The notes under the pieces are model-generated. The model saw only the letters and a program-made list of their open reading frames with translations, did no database searches and was not told where the DNA came from. Below are positions 36,723 through 45,736 of a DNA stretch of 64,000 nt, piece by piece; positions within the stretch are counted from its first letter, which is position 1; each line of letters begins with the position of its first letter. Position numbers and translations under genes: made by a program. The stretch comes from Sphingobacteriales bacterium (lineage in GTDB: Bacteria; Bacteroidota; Bacteroidia; Chitinophagales; Chitinophagaceae). The DNA is taken from positions 1-64,000 of the forward strand of contig JACQDV010000035.1 in the NCBI GenBank assembly GCA_016200915.1, read 5' to 3'.

Positions 36723-37420
36723 ACAAAGTAGTAGCAGGCCCTGCTGAGGCCATTGCGGATATTCATGATGGAACTTCATTAATGTTGGGTGGTTTTGGAT
36801 TATGCGGCATCCCGGAAAATTGTATTGAAGCTTTGGTTGAAAAGAGGATTAAAAATCTCTATTGCATCTCTAATAATGCAGGTGTGGATGATTTTGGATT
36901 AGGCTTGTTGCTGCACCAGAAGCAAATAAGAAAAATGACAAGCTCCTATGTTGGTGAGAATGCAGAGTTTGAAAGACAGTTATTGAGTGGCGAGTTGGAA
37001 GTTGAATTAATACCCCAGGGCACATTAGCTACACGTATTCAAATGGCTGCAATGGGTATTCCTGCTTTTTTTACGCCTGCTGGTTATGGGACAGAAATAG
37101 CAGAAGGAAAGGAAACAAGAAAGTTTAATGGTAAAATGTATTTAATGGAAAAAGCATTGCATGCAGACTTTGCCATAGTAAAAGCATGGAAGGGCGATAC
37201 AATGGGAAACCTGGTATTCAGAAAAACTACACGGAATTTTTCAACCAGTATGGCAAAAGCCGGCACCATTACAATTGCCGAAGTGGAACATTTGGTTCAG
37301 CCGGGAGAATTAGATCCGGATCAAATTCATGTTGCAGGAATATATGTACATCGCATTTTCCAGGGTAGCAATTATGAAAAGCGTATTGAGAGAAAAACGG
37401 TTCGTATTGCCAATAATTAA
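36719..37420 (+). CDS. scoA: Succinyl-CoA:3-ketoacid CoA transferase subunit A
   Basis: A 233-residue CoA transferase alpha subunit that, with ScoB, moves CoA between succinyl-CoA and acetoacetate-type acids. Motifs: DGTSLMLGGFGLCGIPENC near the N-terminus, YCISNNAGVDDFGLGLLL, GELEVELIPQGTLATRI and a C-terminal IYVHRIFQG. The start overlaps DUF4296 by 4 bp. scoB follows after 10 nt. Length and order match typical two-subunit SCOT enzymes. The role is ketone-body or short-chain acid metabolism. Confidence 0.94.
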   Translation: MNKVVAGPAEAIADIHDGTSLMLGGFGLCGIPENCIEALVEKRIKNLYCISNNAGVDDFGLGLLLHQKQIRKMTSSYVGENAEFERQLLSGELEVELIPQGTLATRIQMAAMGIPAFFTPAGYGTEIAEGKETRKFNGKMYLMEKALHADFAIVKAWKGDTMGNLVFRKTTRNFSTSMAKAGTITIAEVEHLVQPGELDPDQIHVAGIYVHRIFQGSNYEKRIERKTVRIANN

Positions 37421-37430
37421 TTGTTGAATC

Positions 37431-38090
37431 ATGGCTTTAGATAAATATGGTATTGCCAAAAGAATTGCCCGGGAGTTACAAGACGGTATGTATGTCAATT
37501 TGGGCATTGGTATTCCCACATTAGTATCAAATTATATTCCTGCAGGTATTTCAATAATGCTTCAATCAGAAAACGGAATGCTGGGGATGGGGCCATATCC
37601 GGAAGAAAAAGATATTGATCCCGATTTGATCAATGCAGGTAAAGAAACAGTAACTGTTTTACCTGGCGGAGTTTTTTTTGATAGCGCTGAAAGTTTTGGA
37701 ATGATACGGGCAGGTAAAGTTGATTTAACAGTGTTAGGCGCAATGGAGGTTTCTGAGAACGGTGATATCGCCAACTGGAAAATTCCGGGTAAGATGGTGA
37801 AGGGAATGGGTGGGGCAATGGACCTGGTTGCTTCCGCTAAGAATATCATTGTGGCCATGATGCACACTAACCCCAAAGGGGAATCAAAATTATTACCCAA
37901 TTGTACTTTACCGTTAACAGGAGTTAGATGTGTGAAAAAAGTAGTTACCGAATTGGCAGTGCTGGATATATTACCTGAAGGGGCATTTAAATTATTAGAA
38001 AGGGCTCCTGGAGTTTCTGTTGAAGAAATAGTTTCAAAAACAGCCGGTAAATTAATTGTTGAAGGAGAAATTCCTGAAATGAACCTTTAA
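37431..38090 (+). CDS. scoB: Succinyl-CoA:3-ketoacid CoA transferase subunit B
   Basis: A 219-residue beta subunit. It shows [20 protein letters not shown], the catalytic-Glu motif [33 protein letters not shown] and the C-terminal [16 protein letters not shown]. The Glu in SENGMLG forms the covalent CoA thioester. It is the last gene of the coaBC operon; its TAA overlaps the stop codon of the convergent response regulator gene by 3 bp, so no terminator is possible between them. Confidence 0.95.
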   Translation: MALDKYGIAKRIARELQDGMYVNLGIGIPTLVSNYIPAGISIMLQSENGMLGMGPYPEEKDIDPDLINAGKETVTVLPGGVFFDSAESFGMIRAGKVDLTVLGAMEVSENGDIANWKIPGKMVKGMGGAMDLVASAKNIIVAMMHTNPKGESKLLPNCTLPLTGVRCVKKVVTELAVLDILPEGAFKLLERAPGVSVEEIVSKTAGKLIVEGEIPEMNL

Positions 38091-38737
38091 TCTATCAGTG
38101 AATTCTTCATGGCATAGAAAACTAAACCAACAGAATTCTTAACGCCAAATCTCTCCATCAATCTATCCTTTATTGCTTCCACTGTTCGTGGGCTAATGTT
38201 CATTTCTGTAGCAATTTCCTGGGCTGTATATTCCATGCATAACAAACGAATAACTTGTTTTTCTTTGTCATTGATAACAATTTCGCTGTTAAGGTTAGGA
38301 ATGGTCTTGGTACGGTTATGCGATTTCTTTAATAAAATTCTGTTTACAAAATTGTTGAGATAATAACCTCTTGCCATTACTTCCATAATAGCTTTTTTAA
38401 TTTCTCCCGGATCAGAACTTTTTAATAAATAGCCATTGGCGCCATTTTCCATCAGGTGAGTAACAAACCGCTCATCTTCAAACATAGTTAGCACTATTAT
38501 GTGAATGTGGGGATAAGTTTTACTGATGATCTTGGTGGTTTCAATGCCATCTTTGTTAGGCATCCTAAGATCCATTAAAATAACATCGGGCTGGGCTTCA
38601 GCAAGCCCTTCGAGTAACTGGTCGCCATTTTCAGCTTCCAGTACAAACTTGATATTCGCAAAAGGCCTTAGTGAAAGGATTACGCCTTTGCGAAAAATCT
38701 GGTGGTCATCGGCAATAGCTACTTTGATTATGCTCAT
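38087..38737 (-). CDS. NarL/FixJ-family response regulator
   Basis: A 216-residue DNA-binding regulator. The receiver domain has the acidic pair DD at 10-11, the phospho-acceptor D56 (ILMDLRMP), the Thr of IIVLTM and the Lys of LLKSSD. The C-terminal LuxR-type helix-turn-helix is [27 protein letters not shown] with [12 protein letters not shown]. It lies 37 nt behind the histidine kinase gene in one operon and is probably its partner. The target genes are unknown. The C-terminal end is closely similar to the two plus-strand regulators at 41123 and 41932. Confidence 0.92.
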   Translation of the reverse strand: MSIIKVAIADDHQIFRKGVILSLRPFANIKFVLEAENGDQLLEGLAEAQPDVILMDLRMPNKDGIETTKIISKTYPHIHIIVLTMFEDERFVTHLMENGANGYLLKSSDPGEIKKAIMEVMARGYYLNNFVNRILLKKSHNRTKTIPNLNSEIVINDKEKQVIRLLCMEYTAQEIATEMNISPRTVEAIKDRLMERFGVKNSVGLVFYAMKNSLID

Positions 38738-38774
38738 AAGGATAATGAAAAATCTAAATTACTAAATTTCTTCT

Positions 38775-39602
38775 TTATTGCATGGCATCTGCCGGTAACT
38801 CCAGAGAAATTTTATAATAAGTCTGTGAGGGGTCTTTTTCAAAAAACAACCTGCCATTCAGCAAACTTACCCGGCTTTGTATGTTTTTTAAGCCTAATCC
38901 CTGTGTTTTATTCTTCAATTTTTCAAATTCCGTTTGCGTTAAGCCAGATCCATCATGATGAATACGGATAAAGAATTGCTCATCATTTCTGTTTTGAGTT
39001 AAATGAATAAAACTGGCGTGACTGTGTTTAAGAATATTATTGATCATTTCCTGAATCACACGATATACAGAAAGTTCATGTTCGGGTTTCAGTCTTCTGC
39101 GGTAATCATGAAAACGGCAACTGGCATTAATGCTTCCTGAACCACTTAGTTTTTGGAATACGTCGTTCACTGCTGATTCCAATCCAAAGTTTTTCAGCGT
39201 AGGGGGCATCAGGCTGTGAGAAATATTACGGATGAGTTGTATGGTATCGTCAATAATTTGCTTGGCGTTATAAATTGACTGGAGTTGGGTGGCATGGTCC
39301 AGGTTGATCATATTTTCATTAAGGTATAAGCGTACCGTTGCTAATAACGGGCCGGCATCATCATGCAGGTCTGCAGCAATACGCTGCCTTTCTTCCTCCT
39401 GTAATTGAATGGAGGCCTCCAGCAGCATCTTTTGCTGATCTTCTTCCATTTTCTGCAGTTGGTGCTGAAAACGGATGATACGGCGCTGATGGAACACAAT
39501 AAAAACAACCAGGCCCACTGCTAAAGCAAGCATGCCAAGTGTTCCGAAAAAAAGTACGCTGGGTATTGATGAGGAGTTTCCAGCGGCTTGTAATAAAATC
39601 AT
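38775..39602 (-). CDS. NarX-type (HisKA_3) sensor histidine kinase
   Basis: A 275-residue membrane kinase with a short periplasmic tail and one transmembrane helix (VLFFGTLGMLALAVGLVVFIVF), then a coiled-coil and dimerisation domain containing the phospho-acceptor H80 (RIAADLHDDAGPLL). The ATPase domain has QEMINNILKHSHAS (N box), HHDGSGLT (G1-like) and QGLGLKNIQSRV. The extracellular part is too small to bind a ligand, so sensing may occur through the neighbouring seven-helix protein. It is the middle gene of a 7TM-kinase-regulator operon. Confidence 0.92.
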   Translation of the reverse strand: MILLQAAGNSSSIPSVLFFGTLGMLALAVGLVVFIVFHQRRIIRFQHQLQKMEEDQQKMLLEASIQLQEEERQRIAADLHDDAGPLLATVRLYLNENMINLDHATQLQSIYNAKQIIDDTIQLIRNISHSLMPPTLKNFGLESAVNDVFQKLSGSGSINASCRFHDYRRRLKPEHELSVYRVIQEMINNILKHSHASFIHLTQNRNDEQFFIRIHHDGSGLTQTEFEKLKNKTQGLGLKNIQSRVSLLNGRLFFEKDPSQTYYKISLELPADAMQ

Positions 39603-39642
39603 TTTATGGGTTCTGGTTTTGGATTAAATGGGTGTTCTTTCA

Positions 39643-40362
39643 TTAGGTTATTTTTCGATATCTTGAAGGCATTGAATTTTCAACGGGACCTTTCGTGAAC
39701 ATTGCCACAGACAACAAAATATTTTTTATCAATACAAAAACGCCATTTATCAGGTTATATTGGATATATGCATCAGATCCCTTTGCAAGATCCTTATTTT
39801 GAGAATAAATAAATAAAAAGAAAGTGCCGGCAAAATAAATAAGATAAGCAGCCACCACCCAAAAGGCGGGGGAACTATACAAGAATAGTTGACTATTATC
39901 TGCAGGTTTTGTCAACTGTTCATAAAAGAAAACAATGGACCATGTAATTACTAATATCGCCAGAACAGCCACATTCATTGAATTAAAATTACCGCTATTG
40001 TGGCCAATAAATATTTGGGAAATAAAATAAACTGTTATTCCAATGCTGGAAAAGATGACCAGTTTGCGGGACTTTTCTCCGCTAATAATTGAAAAATATA
40101 ATAGAAATAAAAGAATAAGGGCAACAATGGTAAATAAATTCAGGCTCACCCCAAAATAGGGACTGTTTGATTTTTTAAGAACACCATTAAAAATATCTGA
40201 AATAATACTGGTTAATTGACATATAAAAACAAACCTTAATTCTTTTATTTTCCTAAGTCTCCGAAAAAAAAAGAGAATCAAGATGATCAACTCAGAAAGT
40301 ATCGCTATAGAAATGAAAAACCTTATATCTGGATGTTTTAATAACCAAATATAAGGTAACAA
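39643..40362 (-). CDS. Seven-helix membrane protein, possible sensor partner of the kinase
   Basis: A 239-residue protein with seven hydrophobic segments, from FFISIAILSELIILILFFF near the N-terminus to LINGVFVLIKNILLSVAMFT at the C-terminus. I do not recognise the family. The start is a TTG at 40362 (no ATG before the second transmembrane region; the frame is closed by TAG 15 nt upstream). An inverted repeat TAACAA-AC-TTGTTA (40357-40370) overlaps this start codon. It is followed after 40 nt by the kinase gene, so a receptor role for the short-sensor kinase is plausible but inferred. Confidence 0.7.
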   Translation of the reverse strand: MLPYIWLLKHPDIRFFISIAILSELIILILFFFRRLRKIKELRFVFICQLTSIISDIFNGVLKKSNSPYFGVSLNLFTIVALILLFLLYFSIISGEKSRKLVIFSSIGITVYFISQIFIGHNSGNFNSMNVAVLAILVITWSIVFFYEQLTKPADNSQLFLYSSPAFWVVAAYLIYFAGTFFLFIYSQNKDLAKGSDAYIQYNLINGVFVLIKNILLSVAMFTKGPVENSMPSRYRKIT

Positions 40363-41122
40363 ACTTGTTAAAGCCTAAAAAAGAATAGATTAGTTGATTA
40401 GAACCAATCAAACAACCACCAATTTAATTTTACGCTTTTTGTCTTTCCAGCAGTAAGTTTACTATTCATCATAGTAGTAGAATTTAAAACGTTTTTAATG
40501 TAATTACACCTCTAATTTTCCTAAAAACCCCTCTTTGTGCAATAGGGGTATTTTCATATGTGAATCTAAATATTGAATAAAACCCAATGTGGTACAATGT
40601 TTCAGTTAATAGGCAAATAGAATCAAATGTGTAATTTTGGGTAAATGTACTGATAAAAAACAGTAAAATTACCATAGTTAAATCTCGTAAATCAACCTTT
40701 TTTGGAGGGATTAATTCGATTTTTAAATAGTAGGCTTACGCTGTTGGTAACTTGTTGGTAACAATTTAGAAGAGATTTGTCTAATTTTTTCTTTCATGTA
40801 CCGGTAATTAATTAAAACGAAAGAGGGCTGCCATTATTTTATTATGCTTATTTAACCATTGGATTCGGGTAATTTATGTAATACCGGGCAGGCAAATGTT
40901 TTGGGCAATTTTGACCATCCGATTATTTTATATTGAGGTGAATTGAATATAATTTACATTGACAAATTATTATCATTATTTATAACTGCTTCAAAATTCT
41001 ACTTAAAACCCTTGGATAACAAAAATGGATTAGTAATTTTACGAAAAGGGAATTGCCCGTTTGCATATTCCATAATAGTAAGTTAACTTGCAACGAACCC
41101 GTTTAAAACCAATAAAATCCAA
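40363..41122. other. 760-bp A/T-rich intergenic region with small repeats
   Basis: No convincing gene on either strand. It holds two direct GTTGGTAAC repeats 11 bp apart (40743-40751, 40754-40762; the second is embedded in TTGTT-GGT-AACAA), the inverted repeat TAACAA-AC-TTGTTA at 40357-40370 on its left edge, a weak ACCCCT/AGGGGT hairpin (40527-40549) and a promoter-like pair at 41060-41090. It is probably the divergent regulatory region of the two-component genes. Confidence 0.5.
41060..41090 (+). promoter_or_regulatory. Candidate promoter of the first orphan response regulator
   Basis: TTTG (41060-41063), 20 nt, then TAACTTG (41084-41090), which lacks one T of the TAnnTTTG consensus. It lies 32 nt before the ATG. 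Confidence 0.4.
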
Positions 41123-41794
41123 ATGTCTACAACTGCCACTGCCACTAATCACATCAAAGTCGCTATAGCCGACGATCACAAAATCTTTAGAGATGGTATT
41201 AAAATGGCTCTCAGCAGCCGTCCCCACATTAAAATGTTATGGGAAGCCGAAGATGGAAAAGATCTGATGCACAAGATCGCTATTAAGAAACCCGATTTAT
41301 TATTAATGGATATAAGAATGCCGGAAATTGATGGCATTAATGCGTTACAGCTAATCCGTAAAGAATATGAGGATATCCGGATCATTGTTTTAACCATGTA
41401 TGATGATTCGCAAATGATCGGAAAAATGATGGAAATGGGAGCCAATGCCTATCTCACCAAAACATCCGACCCCGATGAGATTTATGATGCCATCCTTACC
41501 TGTATGAACGAAGATTTTTATTTTAACGACCTGGTTAATCAGGCTGTTCTATTAAAACTTCAGCATAAGAAAACCGTAAAACAATTCTATCCTAACCCAA
41601 TTAAGTTTTCGGAAAAAGAACTACAGATTCTGAAACATTTAGCCGATGATAAAACAACGGAAGAAATTTCAAAACTAATATTTCTTAGTCCCCGTACTAT
41701 TGAAACAATCCGCCAGAATATGAAATCAAAAGTGGGGGCAAAAACAATTGCCGGTTTAATTATGTACGGCATGCGCAACAAATTAATTGAATAA
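41123..41794 (+). CDS. NarL/FixJ-family response regulator (orphan 1)
   Basis: A 223-residue two-domain regulator. Receiver: DD at 17-18 in VAIADDHKIF, phospho-acceptor D63 (LLLMDIRMPEIDG), IIVLTM and the Lys of YLTKTSD. LuxR-type DNA-binding domain: FSEKELQILKHLADDKTTEEIS and LSPRTIETIRQNMKSK. No kinase gene is adjacent on this strand. It shares the MYGMRN/MYAMKN-type C-terminus with the regulators at 38087 and 41932, so the three are recent paralogues. Confidence 0.9.
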   Translation: MSTTATATNHIKVAIADDHKIFRDGIKMALSSRPHIKMLWEAEDGKDLMHKIAIKKPDLLLMDIRMPEIDGINALQLIRKEYEDIRIIVLTMYDDSQMIGKMMEMGANAYLTKTSDPDEIYDAILTCMNEDFYFNDLVNQAVLLKLQHKKTVKQFYPNPIKFSEKELQILKHLADDKTTEEISKLIFLSPRTIETIRQNMKSKVGAKTIAGLIMYGMRNKLIE

Positions 41795-41931
41795 CAGGCT
41801 GGTTTTCAGAAAAAGGGTACCGTAATTTCCGTAAGAAAAAACTTGGGTACTTATGCTGTTTAAAATCTGCGTAATTATTCCAAATTTGCAATCGTAAACT
41901 ATCTTATGTAATTACTGAAAAGTCCGATTTT

Positions 41932-42603
41932 ATGAAGACCGACCGTAACGAAACTGCAAACATGATCAATATTGCAATAGCCGATGACCACGTCCTTTAC
42001 CGTGCCGGCGTTAAAACAGCACTTTCGCAAAAGAAAGATATTAAAGTAATAGCAGAAGCTGATAATGGTATGCAGCTGCTTAATATGCTTAAGCATATCC
42101 AGCCCGATGTGATTTTGCTGGATATTGAGATGCCAATAATGAACGGTATTGCAACACTACCTGAAATAAAGCAGTTATATCCCCAAATTAAAGTGATTAT
42201 GCTTACTATGCACGATGATCACTCGATGATTGCAAAGTTAATGGAGCTGGGAGCCAATTCATACCTCACTAAAAATTCTGATTCAGAAGTTATTTACGAA
42301 GCGATTAAAACCTGCTATGAGCAAGAATACTTCTTCAATGCACTTACCAATAAAGCGTTGATAGACGGATTACGTAACAAACGCAGTGATGATGGACCAA
42401 GTGATGTTAAGCTGAATGAAAAAGAAATAACTATTCTGCGATTAATGTGCGAAGAAAAGAGCACCAAAGAAATTGCAGATATAGTTGATCTGAGTCCAAG
42501 AACAGTAGAAGCTATCCGTGACAAACTTAAATCAAAAGTAGGAGCAAAATCCACTGCCGGGTTAATTATGTATGCAGTGAAACATAATATTGCCGAGCAA
42601 TAA
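41932..42603 (+). CDS. NarL/FixJ-family response regulator (orphan 2)
   Basis: A 223-residue paralogue of the preceding gene. Receiver: DD at 18-19 in IAIADDHVLY, phospho-acceptor D64 (ILLDIEMPIMNG), IMLTMHDD and the Lys of YLTKNSD. DNA-binding domain: LNEKEITILRLMCEEKSTKEIAD and [16 protein letters not shown]. An internal ATG 30 nt downstream (MINIAIADD) is an alternative start, but the longer form matches the N-terminal extension of orphan 1. It sits 137 nt behind orphan 1; a terminator follows. Confidence 0.9.
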   Translation: MKTDRNETANMINIAIADDHVLYRAGVKTALSQKKDIKVIAEADNGMQLLNMLKHIQPDVILLDIEMPIMNGIATLPEIKQLYPQIKVIMLTMHDDHSMIAKLMELGANSYLTKNSDSEVIYEAIKTCYEQEYFFNALTNKALIDGLRNKRSDDGPSDVKLNEKEITILRLMCEEKSTKEIADIVDLSPRTVEAIRDKLKSKVGAKSTAGLIMYAVKHNIAEQ

Positions 42604-42624
42604 AAATTTTTAATTGATATTTGA

Positions 42625-42656
42625 AGTCCTGCTTTCATAGCGGGACTTTTTATTTT
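42625..42656 (+). terminator. Terminator of the second orphan regulator
   Basis: A 9-bp stem (AGTCCTGCT / AGCGGGACT, one G-U pair), a 5-nt loop and a T-rich tail start 21 nt after the stop codon. The tail runs to within a few bases of the next gene. Confidence 0.8.
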
Positions 42657-42660
42657 GTCT

Positions 42661-43503
42661 ATGCCTGAGTTTTATAACTATAATGGAAAGATTTGCGAAG
42701 CTGGAGATTTTTTTATTTCTCCTGATAATCGTGGTTTTCGTTATGGGGATGGTTTATTTGAGACAATGGTTGTTACGGATGGTAAAATAAGATTGGCTGA
42801 TCTCCATTTTGACAGATTATTTTCCGGAATGAATTTGATGAGGTTTGAAATTCCTAAACTATTTACGTCTGATTATTTTAAAGATGAAATACTTTCTCTG
42901 TGTAAGAAAAATAAATTAGTTAATGCAAGAGTGAGGCTGGCTGTTTTTCGGGGTGATGGTGGTTTGTATGATGCACAAAGTATGCTGCCCAATTTTGTCA
43001 TCCAGGTATGGCCATTGCCTGATCATGTATTTCAGCTAAATGAAAATGGATTAGTGATTGATGTATATCAGCAGACAAGAAAGCAACAGGATATTTTTTC
43101 TAATATTAAATCTGCTAATTACCTGCCTTATGTAATGGCAGCTTTGCATGCAAAAGAAAATAGACTGAACGATTGTCTGGTTCTCAATTCCAGTGGAAAT
43201 GTTGCTGATGCTTCTATTGCCAATGTGTTTTTACTAAAAGACAAAATATTGTACACGCCATCTTTGACTGAAGGCTGTGTTGCAGGCATAATGCGGCGTT
43301 TCCTCATAGAGAATGTGAACGCTATAGGATTAAGAGTTCATGAGAAAACAATAACAGTTGAAGAGGTGGAACAGGCTGACGAGGTTTTTCTCACCAATAC
43401 TACCTCTGTTCTTCGCTGGGTTAAACAGTTCAAGAATAAAGTTTATGATAATGCCCAGGCATCAAATATTTATAAAAGACTGATGGATTTACTCAACAAT
43501 TAA
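42661..43503 (+). CDS. Aminotransferase class IV (aminodeoxychorismate lyase/D-amino acid transaminase type)
   Basis: A 280-residue fold-type IV PLP enzyme. Typical elements are GFRYGDGLFETMVV near the start, the PLP Lys in NIKSANYLPYVMAALHAKE, and GNVADASIANVFLLKDKILYTP followed by LTEGCVAGIMRRFLIE. The family contains branched-chain and D-amino-acid transaminases and aminodeoxychorismate lyase (PabC). Without a nearby pabAB the choice is open; proximity to folE slightly favours PabC. The ATG at 42661 is preferred to a TTG six bases earlier. Confidence 0.85.
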   Translation: MPEFYNYNGKICEAGDFFISPDNRGFRYGDGLFETMVVTDGKIRLADLHFDRLFSGMNLMRFEIPKLFTSDYFKDEILSLCKKNKLVNARVRLAVFRGDGGLYDAQSMLPNFVIQVWPLPDHVFQLNENGLVIDVYQQTRKQQDIFSNIKSANYLPYVMAALHAKENRLNDCLVLNSSGNVADASIANVFLLKDKILYTPSLTEGCVAGIMRRFLIENVNAIGLRVHEKTITVEEVEQADEVFLTNTTSVLRWVKQFKNKVYDNAQASNIYKRLMDLLNN

Positions 43504-43535
43504 CCAGATTCGTTGTTGTTTCTCAAAATTATTTC

Positions 43536-44852
43536 TTGAAACAATCAGTAAATATTTTTTGGTTTCGCCGAGATTTAAGACTGGATGATAATGCGGGACT
43601 TTATCATGCATTAAAATCCGGACTACCAGTGATTCCTGTTTTTATTTTTGATAAAAATATATTAAATAAACTGGAAGATAAAGCTGACAGAAGAGTCCAG
43701 TTTATTTATGAAGCATTGAACGAAATGCAGAAGAAGTTGATGAAGTTGGGTAGTTCAATGGAAATATATTATGGATTTCCTGAAGAAGTATATAAATCTT
43801 TACTGGAAAAGTATAATGTAAAAAAAGTAATTACCAATCATGATTATGAACTGTATGCAGCAGTGAGAGATGATTCCATAAATAAAATTTTAAATAAAGC
43901 TGGTGCAAGCTTGCATACTTACAAGGATCAGGTAATATTTGAAAAAAAAGAAGTAGTAAAAGATGATGGCAATCCTTATACTGTTTTTACTCCATACAGC
44001 CGCAAATGGAAAGCAACACTGAATAATTTTTATTTGAGCAGTTATCCGACTGAAAAATATTTTTCTAACTTCCATAAGCAACCGTCGGTTGAAATTCCAT
44101 CGTTATCAGAAATGGGTTTTATTGAAACGGATAAGCACTTCCCCGCTAAATCACTCAATGAAGAAATAGTAAAAAAATATTCTCAGCAGAGAGATTATCC
44201 ATCTGTTAACGGAACTTCTAAAATGGGAGTGCATCTCCGCTTTGGTACAGTTAGCATTCGTAAACTGGCACAAAAGGCAATGCAGCTAAATGAAACTTAT
44301 TTAAATGAACTCATCTGGCGGGATTTTTATCATATGATCCTGTGGAACTTTCCTCCTATTGCAAAGGATAAAGCTTTTAAACCTGAATATGATTTTATTC
44401 AATGGCGCAATAATGAAAAAGAGTTTGATGCCTGGTGCAATGGACAAACAGGATACCCCATTGTTGACGCAGGAATGAGAGAGTTAAATACAACTGGTTA
44501 CATGCATAACCGGGTGAGAATGATTGTCGCTTCCTTTCTTACGAAACATTTATTAATTGACTGGAGATGGGGCGAAGCTTATTTTGCCAAGAAACTATTA
44601 GACTTTGATTTTGCTGCTAACAACGGTGGCTGGCAGTGGGCGGCCGGCAGTGGATGTGATGCAGCTCCATATTTCCGCATCTTTAATCCTTACCTGCAAA
44701 CACAGAAGTTTGATCAAAAGTTAGAATATATTAATAAATGGGTTCCGGAGTTAAATGAGCTAACCTATCCTCAACCAATCGTTGATCATGAATTTGCGAG
44801 GAAAAGATGTTTGGAAGTGTATGGGAAAGCGTTAGGAAAAATTAAGGTGTAA
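43536..44852 (+). CDS. phr: Deoxyribodipyrimidine photolyase
   Basis: A 438-residue cryptochrome/photolyase-family flavoprotein that repairs cyclobutane pyrimidine dimers with light. The N-terminal IFWFRRDLRLDDN begins right after the start; the C-terminal FAD domain has the signature WRDFYHMILW, GYPIVDAGMRELNTTGYMHNRVRMI, the DWRWGEAYFAKKLLDFDFAANNGGWQWAAG stretch and PYFRIFNP. No ATG precedes the conserved start; the TTG at 43536 (then KQSVNIFWF) is the likely initiator. The 3' end overlaps the convergent mqnD gene by 11 bp. The antenna chromophore is not evident. Confidence 0.94.
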   Translation: MKQSVNIFWFRRDLRLDDNAGLYHALKSGLPVIPVFIFDKNILNKLEDKADRRVQFIYEALNEMQKKLMKLGSSMEIYYGFPEEVYKSLLEKYNVKKVITNHDYELYAAVRDDSINKILNKAGASLHTYKDQVIFEKKEVVKDDGNPYTVFTPYSRKWKATLNNFYLSSYPTEKYFSNFHKQPSVEIPSLSEMGFIETDKHFPAKSLNEEIVKKYSQQRDYPSVNGTSKMGVHLRFGTVSIRKLAQKAMQLNETYLNELIWRDFYHMILWNFPPIAKDKAFKPEYDFIQWRNNEKEFDAWCNGQTGYPIVDAGMRELNTTGYMHNRVRMIVASFLTKHLLIDWRWGEAYFAKKLLDFDFAANNGGWQWAAGSGCDAAPYFRIFNPYLQTQKFDQKLEYINKWVPELNELTYPQPIVDHEFARKRCLEVYGKALGKIKV

Positions 44853-45681
44853 GAAAAACTTCTTCTGTATTGATCGTAATATTATTCATCTCCGAATAAA
44901 TTGATAGCAGTTGTTCAATCGCCACTCTTCCTTTTTCACCCTGGTCAATCGAAAAATCATTTACATATAATTCAATGTGTTTACGCATCACGTATTCTTC
45001 CATTTCCTGTGAATGAATTTTTACATAATCAGTCAGCGCAGGGTAGTGCTGAAATGCATATTCAATACTTTGTCTTATTAATTTATCAATTTGTAAAGCG
45101 GTTTCTTTGTCTATGAATTTCTTAATAACAATTCCACCCAATGGAATGGGACAGCCGGTTTGTTCTTCCCAGTATTCACCCAAATCAAGAATTTTTTTCA
45201 ATCCTCTTTTCTGGTAAGTAAAGCGATTTTCATGAATGATCACTCCACAATCTACTTTTTCAGAAAGAATAGCATCTTCAATTTTATTAAACACTATAAA
45301 CTGTTTCTTCTTTGCATGAGGAAAAGCTAAAGAAAAAAGCAAATATGCGGTGGTGTTCTCCCCGGGAACAGCAACAGTACATTCATCAATATGAAGAGCA
45401 GCAATATTTTTCTTTGAGATTAATAACGGCCCCACACCGTTTCCCAAAGCTCCTCCTGAATTCAGCAGCGAATAATTTTTAGTAAGTAAAGGCAATACAC
45501 CATAACTGATTTTGGAAATATCCAATTTGCCTTCTAATGCCCATTGATTGAGAGTTTGTACATCTTCCAGCACTACTTCAAAATCCAATCCTTCAGCATC
45601 AATTTTTTTATTTACGAGTGCATCAAAAATAAAAGTGTCGTTGGGGCAGGGGGAAAAACCTAATGTAAATTTCTTGCTCAA
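44842..45681 (-). CDS. mqnD: 1,4-dihydroxy-6-naphthoate synthase
   Basis: A 279-residue enzyme of the futalosine menaquinone pathway; it converts cyclic dehypoxanthinyl futalosine to 1,4-dihydroxy-6-naphthoate. The family start FTLGFSPCPNDTFIFDAL is clear, followed by DISKISYGVLPLL and SGGALGNGVGPLL, and the mid-segment VAVPGENTTAYLL. No ATG fits; the TTG at 45681 gives MSKKFTLGF, the best family match, with another TTG at 45702 possible. It lies downstream of mqnB on the same strand, and ends in an 11-bp convergent overlap with the photolyase gene. Confidence 0.92.
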   Translation of the reverse strand: MSKKFTLGFSPCPNDTFIFDALVNKKIDAEGLDFEVVLEDVQTLNQWALEGKLDISKISYGVLPLLTKNYSLLNSGGALGNGVGPLLISKKNIAALHIDECTVAVPGENTTAYLLFSLAFPHAKKKQFIVFNKIEDAILSEKVDCGVIIHENRFTYQKRGLKKILDLGEYWEEQTGCPIPLGGIVIKKFIDKETALQIDKLIRQSIEYAFQHYPALTDYVKIHSQEMEEYVMRKHIELYVNDFSIDQGEKGRVAIEQLLSIYSEMNNITINTEEVFLTP

Positions 45682-45736
45682 AATATTTAATTCAGGATAC
45701 AAATGTAAGCAAGCCGTAACAATCTGTTGTGCATTC

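Noticed and set aside
40484-40675. 63-codon minus-strand open frame in the 760-bp intergenic region
   Set aside because: A/T-rich, no recognisable domain, no promoter or conserved start; compatible with chance.
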